Shown: piece by piece, positions 35,072 through 42,460 of the stretch
Numbering within the stretch: position 1 is the first letter of the stretch
Layout of the letters: each line of letters begins with the position of its first letter
DNA from: Chara braunii
Taxonomy: Eukaryota; Streptophyta; Charophyceae; Charales; Characeae
Direction of reading: 5' to 3'
Length of the DNA: 42,460 bases
NCBI GenBank assembly: GCA_003427395.1
Contig: BFEA01000422.1
Location: 839,087 to 881,546, forward strand
Made by a program: the position numbers and the translations under genes
Notes under the pieces: generated by a model
The model's input: only the letters and a program-made list of their open reading frames with translations
Told to the model about the DNA's origin: nothing
Database searches by the model: none

Positions 35072-36367
35072 TCAGTCATCATAACGCGAAGGGCGACGAT
35101 GAGTGCGCTGTGGACGCTCGGAGGCGACCGTCTGCGGCTGAGGAACGGCCTCAGAGGGAGCGGGCTCGTCCTCATCAATCTCCTCAGCCGGAGGAGGAGG
35201 AAGAGGGTCAGTCGGCTGAGCAGGGGCAGACATCTCAGCACGACGAGCACGATCGTATGGACGCACCAACATCCTGGCGTGCGGCAAGTGCTCGAGGGGC
35301 TCCCAAGTAGCCTCCTCATCAGGATAACCCTTCCAACGCACAAGGTACTCGATGCGTGGAGGGGTATCGTCGGTCACTCGGCGAGATACGATGTCAGAAA
35401 TGACGAACTCCTCGTGACCGTCCACCATGATAGGTGAGGGGCGCTCATACCGACGTTTGGCGAAGCGCTCGGACGGTCTTCGATAAGGACGCAACAAAGA
35501 GACGTGGTAAATATCGTGTACGCGAGCCTGTCGAAGGTAATCAGGTAGCTTCACACGGAAGCTGACCGGACTAGCGACAATATCAGAACCGACGGCATGA
35601 AGGATGCGGCATGGACCGAAGAAACGACGCCTGAACTAGAAAAGCCTATCCGCTTCGAGCTGTAAGTGGCGTGTGTCAACGAGCACATCGTCACCGACTT
35701 TGAATGGATGATCCATTCGTGATCGGTTTGCTCGTGCGACCATGCGGGTCTAGGAGTCGGCTAGACTCTCGTGTGCACACTTCATAATCGCCGCCATGTG
35801 GGGGATCCAGTCGTCAAGCGCAGGACAACGAGTATCTGGGCCCAACCGCGATGGTCGTAGGAAGTCCGCGGGTACGCGAGGGTGGTAGTCGAGGTCGCAA
35901 TAGAATGACGACATCCCCGTGGCTGGCGAAACAACGTGGTTGTACGCAGTCTCCGCGTGGGCTAAGTGTAAGCCCCACTGCTGGTCATCCTTAACGAACT
36001 TTCGGAGGATATTACCGATAATTTTATTGGTGACCTCAGTCTGACCATCCGTCTGAGGGTGGTAAGACAATGAGAAGCGAGACTGAGATCCGTACACCTC
36101 GTGTAGGCGTCGCCAGAATGTGCTGGTAAAGCGCGGGTCACTGTCGGAGATGATGCTCTGGGGTAAGCTGTGATCTCTCATGACTCGGTTGAAGACGATG
36201 TCGACGACCTCACGAGTGCTAATGCGATAGCGGCACGGGACAAAACGTGCACGCTTCGTGAAGCGATCGACGACAAGCAAGATAGCATCATGACCACGCT
36301 CAGTGAGTGGGCGGAGGGGACCAATGAAATTCATCGAGGTGGACTGCAAACGACCCTCGGGTACGGG
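35072..36367 (-). pseudogene. pol: Chromovirus integrase core and C-terminal chromodomain
   Basis: Same frame as the RT part, separated only by the stop at 36368. The DDE residues are in place: VVDRFTKRARF, SDSDPRF and HPQTDGQTE. Two more in-frame stops are TAG 35752-35750 and TAG 35638-35636. The last open stretch has RQARVHDIYHVSLLRPY (integrase C-terminal domain) and a chromodomain with EYLVRWKGYPDEEATWEPL (about 35420-35230), then a Pro/Glu-rich tail. Chromodomains of this type guide integration to particular chromatin in chromoviruses. Confidence 0.92.
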
Positions 36368-38776
36368 TTAGGGCTGAAGTAACCCATATGGGAGGTGGTT
36401 CGCACTGTTCACCTCCTGACAGGTAGGACACTCCTGGATGTAGGCTTTGATGAAGTCCTTGGACTTCGACCAGACGTATAGGCGGCAAACACGAGCCAAC
36501 GTCTTGTGGAAGCCCATATGACTGGCAACTGCCTGGTCATGGAACTCTGCTACAGCCTGGATGTGGAGCTGTCCGATGGAGGGAATGCATATATGTGGTT
36601 CTAGCTGACCAGATCTGTCATGCCAGTACACGAGACCGTTCCCACCGAGGGAGTATACATTCTTGCCACTCCGCAGTGTCGTATGGATGACGCGATACTC
36701 CGGGTAGTGACGGTACTGGGTGCGATATGCGCCGATCACTGACTGATCAACAGTGGTGACGGAGATGGCAGCAAGATGGATGGGTTCCTGATTGTGGTCA
36801 GGACGGCGGGATAAGGCATCGGCGACGCGGTTTGTTTCACCCTTGATGGACTGAGTGGTGAAACTGAACTCGGATAAGTCACGCCACCAACGTGCCTGTC
36901 GAGGGGAAAGCTTGGGCTTCGTGAGGAAAGCCTGGACAACTGAGTTGTCCGTGCGGACCGTGAAAAGCGCCCTGTGCAGGTAATGCCACCAGTGCCGAGT
37001 AGCATAAACTATTGCGAGAACCTCACGTTCATTGGCAGTGTAGTTTATCTCTTTAGGAAGTAGCTGGCGGGAGTAGAAGGCGATCGGGCAATCCCCAGCA
37101 CGAGCCTCAACAGTCCCATCCTCCGCGATGGTTGGGGAGTAAGTAATGGGAGGACTGTAAGTGGAGGGAAGTGGTGGGAGGATAGGCGCCAGTCGAGAAG
37201 CAGTGTCGGCAGGAGGAGGGGGGAAAGGAGGAACATGGGGATAAGGTGAATCCGGAGGAGAGGGAAACATCCTAGAGAGGACTGCTCCTACTGCAAAATC
37301 TGACGCATCGGCGGTGACGATAAAGGGGCGATCAAAATCGGGGAGGCGAAGAACCGGTGCACAAGTCACCGCCTTCTTGAGGGCGCGAAAGACGTCCTCG
37401 CACAGGGGTGTCCAAAACCACGGTGGGTTCTTCCGGAGGAGGGTGGAGGTAAGGACGTAGGAATACCTAGCGTATCCATGGATAAAATTACTATAGTAGC
37501 TGGTGAGGCCTAAGAAACTGCGAAGCTTCTTGGCAGAGGTGGGAACGGGCCACTCTGCAATAACAGTGATGTTCGCGTCGTCCATATGGAGACCCTGGTC
37601 AAACACATGGTGTCCTAGGACGTCCACTTTGCGCTGGGCAAAGCGGCACTTACTGAGCTTGGCATAGAAGCCATGCTTGCGTAAGCACTGTAGGACATCG
37701 TGGAGGTGTCTGATATGGTCTTCTAAGGTACAACTGTAGACCAAGATGTCGTCCAGGTATACGATAACGTATTCTTCAAGGATGTCCCTGAAGATGTCGT
37801 TCATCGTCGTCTGGAAGGTGGCGAGTGCATTGGTGAAGACGAATGGCATCACGGTGAACTCGTAGTGGTCGAAGCGTGACCGGAAGGTGGGCTTCGGCTG
37901 ATCCTCTGCGGCAACGCGGATCTGGTGGTAACCGCTACGAAGATCAATCTTTGTGAAGAAGCGGTTGTCTGCAAGACGGTCAAACAGCTCGTCCGCGCGG
38001 GGCATGGGATAGCTGTTTTTAACCGTGTAACGGTTAAGACCGCGGTAGTCGACGCAGACGCGGAGAGTTCCGTCCACTTTGCGAGCAAAGAGGACAGGTG
38101 AACCCCAAGGGGAGTTACTAGGTTTAATGAAACCCAGTCGAAGGAGCTTCTCAAGCTGATGCTTGAGTTCCATCGCCTCTGGAATCGAGAGTCGGTACGG
38201 TGCCTGATGGTGAACACGATAGTCAAGCACGAGTTGGATAGAATGCTCAACATCGCGCATTGGGGGAATCCCGCTGTTTGAGAAATACGGGGAAAAAACG
38301 TCATAGTACTCTCGAATCAGGTCGTGAACGGCCGACTCTAAGTCTGCCGTGAACCGTGTGAGTTCCTCAGCGTCTGTGTCGACACGAGACGTATGTGTGG
38401 ACTCGACAGTTGACGGCGCAGGGGCCTGGGACGTGGAGGGGGTATCCGCAGGTTGACGGGTGGACATAGAGATGGGAGCCGCAAAGATGGAGAAAGGGTC
38501 AGGGGCATCGAGGTCCAGAGAGATGAGCTCAACCTCAGGACAGAGTGGATCACAGCGAAGAAGATCCATGGCATTCACTGAGTAGCACGTGACGTCCTCG
38601 TGTCGTATGAAGTGAGCAAACTGTCGAGGGGAAGTGAAGGCGATGTTGGGGTGGGACCCTGAGAGACGAGGGTCCTGGGAGGTAGGTCGGGAGGGGTGTC
38701 GCCCGTGGTCCCAATGAAGGGAACGCGATGGGTCTGACCATACTTCGTTTTGAGAACGAGTGTCTCCGTCGGCCAT
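36368..38776 (-). CDS. pol: Chromovirus RT, RNase H and integrase N-terminal domain
   Basis: An 802-residue frame. RT runs from about residue 190 (FIKPSNSPWGSPV at 216, FTKIDLRSGYHQI with catalytic Asp 278, YLDDIL at 340 with the catalytic Asp pair). The normally invariant G-L-T-N-A-P after MPF is VFTNAL here, so RT activity is doubtful. RNase H starts at TADASDFAVGAVLSR (489) and resumes at CPIAFYSRQL (563); between them is a Pro/Ser-rich insert of about 60 residues. The integrase zinc-binding motif is H753-x3-H757 and C783-x2-C786. The frame ends at TAA 36370-36368, where integrase should continue. The N-terminal 60 or so residues may overlap the protease/RT linker. Confidence 0.93.
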   Translation of the reverse strand: MADGDTRSQNEVWSDPSRSLHWDHGRHPSRPTSQDPRLSGSHPNIAFTSPRQFAHFIRHEDVTCYSVNAMDLLRCDPLCPEVELISLDLDAPDPFSIFAAPISMSTRQPADTPSTSQAPAPSTVESTHTSRVDTDAEELTRFTADLESAVHDLIREYYDVFSPYFSNSGIPPMRDVEHSIQLVLDYRVHHQAPYRLSIPEAMELKHQLEKLLRLGFIKPSNSPWGSPVLFARKVDGTLRVCVDYRGLNRYTVKNSYPMPRADELFDRLADNRFFTKIDLRSGYHQIRVAAEDQPKPTFRSRFDHYEFTVMPFVFTNALATFQTTMNDIFRDILEEYVIVYLDDILVYSCTLEDHIRHLHDVLQCLRKHGFYAKLSKCRFAQRKVDVLGHHVFDQGLHMDDANITVIAEWPVPTSAKKLRSFLGLTSYYSNFIHGYARYSYVLTSTLLRKNPPWFWTPLCEDVFRALKKAVTCAPVLRLPDFDRPFIVTADASDFAVGAVLSRMFPSPPDSPYPHVPPFPPPPADTASRLAPILPPLPSTYSPPITYSPTIAEDGTVEARAGDCPIAFYSRQLLPKEINYTANEREVLAIVYATRHWWHYLHRALFTVRTDNSVVQAFLTKPKLSPRQARWWRDLSEFSFTTQSIKGETNRVADALSRRPDHNQEPIHLAAISVTTVDQSVIGAYRTQYRHYPEYRVIHTTLRSGKNVYSLGGNGLVYWHDRSGQLEPHICIPSIGQLHIQAVAEFHDQAVASHMGFHKTLARVCRLYVWSKSKDFIKAYIQECPTCQEVNSANHLPYGLLQP

Positions 38777-39090
38777 TCGGCCTCTGTGCCATGAAACCAG
38801 CGAGACCAGGGAGTGCCAAGGATAAAGTCGTACCCAGTCTCCAACACATCGAAGTATGCGGAGGAATGGTAGCGTCGAGGCGCCTGGGTACTATCCGGTG
38901 GCTGGGGGGTGAGGGAGAAGTGGAGGTCGGGAACCGTCTAATCGAAGAAGCGTTGTGTCTTGTTATCTCCGAGGGTAACGGAGATAGGAGAGCGGGACCC
39001 ACAGGTAGCTAGGCGAGCTTTCTCAACCACTCGAGGGTGAACGAAATCTCCCTGCGAGCCAGAGTCTCATAAAGGGCGGTACACCCTCGT
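38660..39090 (-). pseudogene. Chromovirus aspartic protease, interrupted
   Basis: The active-site region reads DSGSQGDFVHPRVVEKAR (about 39066-39010), with a TGA at 39069-39067 immediately before the catalytic Asp. A second in-frame stop (TAG) lies near 38940 after KTQRFFD. The C-terminal flap/core end is YFDVLETGYDFILGTPWSRW (about 38865). The frame differs from that of the RT part; the change lies near 38660. Confidence 0.8.
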
Positions 39091-39136
39091 AGATGTCCCT
39101 AGGCGAATAGGGATAATGGGTAGGGTGCGATCAGGG

Positions 39137-41466
39137 TCAGAAAGTAGAGCGAGAAGACGACGCAGGACGTTGACGTATCTCGTGTCGCTCCTGACGAGCC
39201 TGAAGAATGCTCAAGTCCAGGACAGATGACACAACGTCATTGCGAGTCGCCAACTGAGCACTACAACGGGCTGAGTGAATGGCGCGACGCGTCGGAAGTC
39301 TCGGGAGGAAAGCGCTAGATGCGGCGGTCTGCTGTGAGGCAGACGGTACCTCGACAGACGATGGGGCAGAGGAAACTGCGTCTGTCGTATCCTGAGGATC
39401 CTCTGGTGGGGTAGCCAAAGGGGCAAACTGCGACTCGGTGGTCGGGAAACCGGCTACATGCGAGACCTCAGTGGGACATTTCACCATGGCTAGGTGGGTA
39501 GGGCTGGCCGGGCGGGGCCGGGGGGGGACTGAGATCGACGCTGACGAGAGATGTCAACATAGTGCCGATCGAGGTCGGTATGGTATGGACACCGTGAGGA
39601 GGTGTGTCCATCCAGGCGGCAACGAAGGCTGCCGCAACGGGCCTCGAGGGCAGCACTCTCCTCAGGGGATAGAGCTCCGTGAGGAGGGACAAAACCCTGC
39701 GGGAGGTCTATCTGAGGAACCGTGGGTGTGTGGGCGCCAGCCTGTGCAACCCGACTGCGCGCACGACCCATGGCAGACATGGCCATCTGCACGCGCTCGG
39801 CCACCGGGATAGTGTCGTCAACCAAGTGGTACTGGATGACGTCTCGAAGCTCCATATCCTTGGGGGCGTCCCCAATGGTAGGGTCGAGCTCGGCTGAGGC
39901 GTCCTCTCCATACTCGAGAGAACTGTAGTGCCGAGAGAATGGCGCTCCAGGTCGAGCCAGGCAACGAAAACGACCATCAAACGAGGAGCGGCCTTTCGTG
40001 GTACCGCGAGACTGGGAGGTGGCGGCTGGCCACGAAGAGGATGGGGCGACGGAGAAGCGACTGCACATCCTCTGGTACTGACGCACAACCTCATATGCCT
40101 GCTCCGCGGAAGAGAATGATCGCCTCCATAGCTCTAAGCGGTAGTCAGTCGGCAGGCTGACGAGGAACCGGTCGGTGAGTGTGACCTCCGGTAGGAACGT
40201 CTCGTCACAAGGCGAGCGTCCTTAAACACCCGGATGTGACGCTCCAGGTCGGCCGGTACAGAGGACCCGGACCATCTGGTCTGGGTGACGCGGTCTAAGG
40301 CGTCGATGGCGTCATGACGAGCGCCGAAGCGGTCCTGAAGGAAGGCCGAGAAGTCGGCCAGAGTGGGGACCTCACCCAGGCGGAGGCGCTGGGTATAATG
40401 ATCCTCCCACGCAGTGGAAGGGCTACCACACAATTTGGTTGCGAGCATATCGCACCACAACTCCTGACGGGTGGTCGTCATGCATAGTGTGCGCGTTGCT
40501 ATCTGCAACCAGCGAGAGACATGGGATGTGCCATCATACTCGGGAATGTCCGTGGTGCGCACAGGAGGATGTCCACTGTGCTGATGGTGGGGGGAGAGAG
40601 ATCGAGGCGAATGCACTGCGGCGGCGTAAGTCGGGGCCGCTGCAGGGACAGAGATGGGGGAAGGCTGTGGGCCGTGGCCGCTGGCGGATGGACCAGCAGA
40701 CGAGGAGGCAACGACCGTGGGCAGCTATCCCGGAATGGCTAGGTAAGAAGGGAGAGAGGCTGAGGAGCCAGTTGATGGAAATGAGCCGGCATGATGGGGG
40801 TCGAGGAGGTGGTGGAGGAAGAAGAAGGGTGAGCAGCCTGTGAAGGGTGAGGCTGTCTCAAGGCCAGGATCTCCGCCTGAGCCTGCACAATGGTGGCCTG
40901 TAAAGTGGTCACTCGCTGGGTGCGCGGGGTCGGAGGCGGAGGAGGTGGAGCGGGGATCCCAGTGGGAAGAGGAGTCCCAACCTGGGTGGTACCCTGCTGT
41001 AGGGGTAGGGGAACGAAGGCGGGAAGAAGAGGGCGAAGTCGTAATGCCACGACCGATGCGGGAAGCTGGGAAGCAACACCGGTGTGGGTCGATGAAACTG
41101 TTGGGCCAGATGGTGGTATCTGGACCGCAGCATCTGCGGCAGCAGTAGAGACGGTAGGGGCAGCAGGAGTCAAAGGAGGTACCACAACAGACGGGGTGGT
41201 TTGAGCGGCAACGACACTCACCACTGCTGGGCGGGAGTGCTGGGCCTGAGCCACAGGGGAGGAAGAGCCACCACGTCCGTGTCGCCGGAGTTGTGGGGAA
41301 CCGGCCGGTGAGCCGACAGGGGATGGGGTGTGAGAGTGAAGAGGAGAGCGGTGGGAGAGTCCTTGAGGCGGTTGACGTCAAGGGCAAACACATTGATTTG
41401 CGCTTGTAATGGTCCAAGTGTACTAAGTTGTGCCTGGATTGCTACAAGGACGACATGAAGGTCCAT
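39137..41466 (-). pseudogene. gag: Chromovirus gag, frameshifted
   Basis: It starts at MDLHVVLVAIQAQLSTLG (41466), then a Pro/Ala/Thr-rich linker (41254-40739). The capsid-like part is at 40616-40134: IPEYDGTSHVSRWLQIA, then LWCDMLATKLCGSPSTAWED and FSAFLQDRFG, typical of the retrotransposon gag domain. The next frame (about 40200-39490) has VTLTDRFLVSLPTDYRLELW and a knuckle-like C-x4-C-x4-H-x4-C motif (CGSLRCRLDGHTSSRC, about 39620). It continues into 39487-39137. At least four frame changes separate these parts, so no full Gag can be made. Start at 41466 is chosen because it is the first ATG of a frame that reads like a gag N-terminus. Confidence 0.82.
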
Positions 41467-41561
41467 GGTGTCCGCATGGACCTGATCGTGAGCCGCTGAC
41501 TACACGCTGACCTGGGGTGCGGACTGCGTCGCGGCGATCTACTATGATGAACTCCTTTCCA

Positions 41562-42420
41562 TGGTCGGAAGGGGAATAGAGGTAGTCCTCAGAGGAGTGT
41601 GTGGGGAAAGGGGTCCACCGGTAAGAGGAATGGGACCGCGGGAGCGGAGTGAGTATGTGTGGGTTGGCTCGCCTCAGATTTTGTGGGTCGTGCGTGAGAC
41701 GAAGGCGCCAAACTGCTCGAGGGGGGAGGATCCGTCCGGGTCCAGGGTGTCAGACGGGAGGAGGCGGGAGAGTAGGAGGGGGGGGGGTTAGGAGAACCGT
41801 AAACCCTAAAAAACCCTAAGGAAACCCTAACCGGAATTTAGGTGGTTAGGAGAGGGTAGCGGCGACCTAATCAAGAAAGAAAATAATATGGAGGGGAGGG
41901 GGAGAAAAAATAAAAAATAAAATAAAATAAAATAATAAATAGAAATTAATAAATAAATAAAATATAAGGAGTGAGGAGAGATAATATTTATTTTTGTGGA
42001 ATTTTCGGCAGCATTTTCCTACCTCACATGGGGTCAAAAATGTGCTAAGAGGAAGGAAAAAGCAAGAGGAGCACACTAACTTTCAAAATGCCGCAAATTA
42101 AAATTTTTGAAAAAATAAATAAATAATAAATAAATAAATAGATAAATAAACAAGGGGGTGGAGGAGAGTGAAGAGAAACTAAGTTTTGGAGTTTTTCCAA
42201 AATTTCGGCAGCATTTCGTTACCCCCATGGGGTCGAAGTGTGCCGTCAAGAAAAGACTAAGTAAAATGGGAAAATTTGGGCATCGCTTCGCTACCCCCAA
42301 GGGGTCAAAATGTGCGGTAAGAAGAAAGTAGGGAGGAAAGACAAAATTTCGGCAGCACTTCGTTACCCCCAAGGCAGGGTTGTCACGCGGGGATCCTCGG
42401 GGCCCAAGCCGGGGTAGGGG
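41562..42420 (+). repeat. Chromovirus LTR/leader-like block (right copy)
   Basis: Homologous to 24775-25870 in the same orientation, including telomere-like AAACCCTAAAAAACCCTAA (41800-41820), an (AAAT)n tract and palindromic repeats. It lies directly upstream of gag in minus-strand sense. The block runs off the window, so its outer end is not seen. Confidence 0.7.
42003..42375. repeat. Four copies of the palindromic GGCAGCA...GTGCC repeat
   Basis: Copies at about 42003-42047, 42203-42244, 42274-42317 and a half copy at 42346-42375; the last three are spaced about 70-75 bp apart. Consensus core: TTCGGCAGCA(C/T)TTCGTTACC and GGGGTC(G/A)AA(G/A)TGTGC. Confidence 0.85.
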
Positions 42421-42460
42421 TTTCACCCCCGGACCCCTGTCGCGGGGCTACCCGACCCCC

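Larger units (their letters stand above)
35072..41466 (-). mobile_element. Ty3/gypsy chromovirus, internal region
   Basis: The minus-strand order is gag, protease, reverse transcriptase, RNase H, integrase, chromodomain, which is the Metaviridae chromovirus order. The gag and protease regions have several frame changes. From 38776 to 35072 one frame is kept with only three in-frame stops. A likely 5' LTR/leader lies above 41560; the tRNA primer site could be TGGAAAGGAG on the minus strand near 41560, which is weak. The element is no longer autonomous as sequenced. Confidence 0.92.

Noticed and set aside
35038-35437. Plus-strand frames over the chromodomain region
   Set aside because: Antisense shadows of the chromovirus C-terminal tail.

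Overview
This is eukaryotic nuclear DNA, most likely from the green-plant lineage and perhaps a charophyte alga such as Chara. The evidence is a plant-type TM9SF/TMN protein gene with kilobase introns, copies of plant-like U6 snRNA, a nuclear copy of mitochondrial cox2/cox3, and a chromodomain Ty3/gypsy element. The species is an inference. Gene density is very low and repeats fill most of the window.

Layout: (1) 1-14.8 kb holds the 3' five exons of one TM9SF gene on the + strand. The exons join in frame to 539 codons plus stop, and about 100 N-terminal residues lie upstream of the window. Its introns carry compound (TG)n(AG)n microsatellites, a 478-bp foldback element, a terminal-inverted-repeat element and a U6 retropseudogene. 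(2) 14.8-22 kb is intergenic and repeat-derived: a Cys-rich decayed coding fragment, dispersed and tandem repeats, and a tRNA-derived SINE head. (3) 22.1-24.4 kb has a decayed gag-protease relic (minus strand) next to a short, intact-looking mitochondrial insert (cox2 end plus cox3 start). (4) 24.6-27.5 kb has a repeat block also found at 41.6-42.4 kb, a 270-bp MITE, short tandem repeats and a 470-bp foldback whose two arms carry the same small reading frame. (5) 27.5-31.7 kb is an AT-rich stretch followed by a pair of 245-bp direct repeats that look like LTRs. Between them lie a run of strong hairpins, a U6-like segment, a hammerhead ribozyme core and a decayed reading frame. (6) 31.7-34.3 kb has an unrecognised minus-strand coding stretch, a hairpin-forming inverted repeat and a poly(A)-ended hairpin-rich segment. 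(7) 35.1-41.5 kb is a chromovirus on the minus strand (gag, protease, RT, RNase H, integrase, chromodomain). Its gag and protease are frameshifted; the RT-to-chromodomain part is a single frame with three in-frame stops.

The only clearly functional gene is the TM9SF gene. The most unusual object is the hammerhead/U6-like/hairpin cassette between the 29.3 and 31.4 kb direct repeats, which could be a non-autonomous, ribozyme-bearing retroelement.
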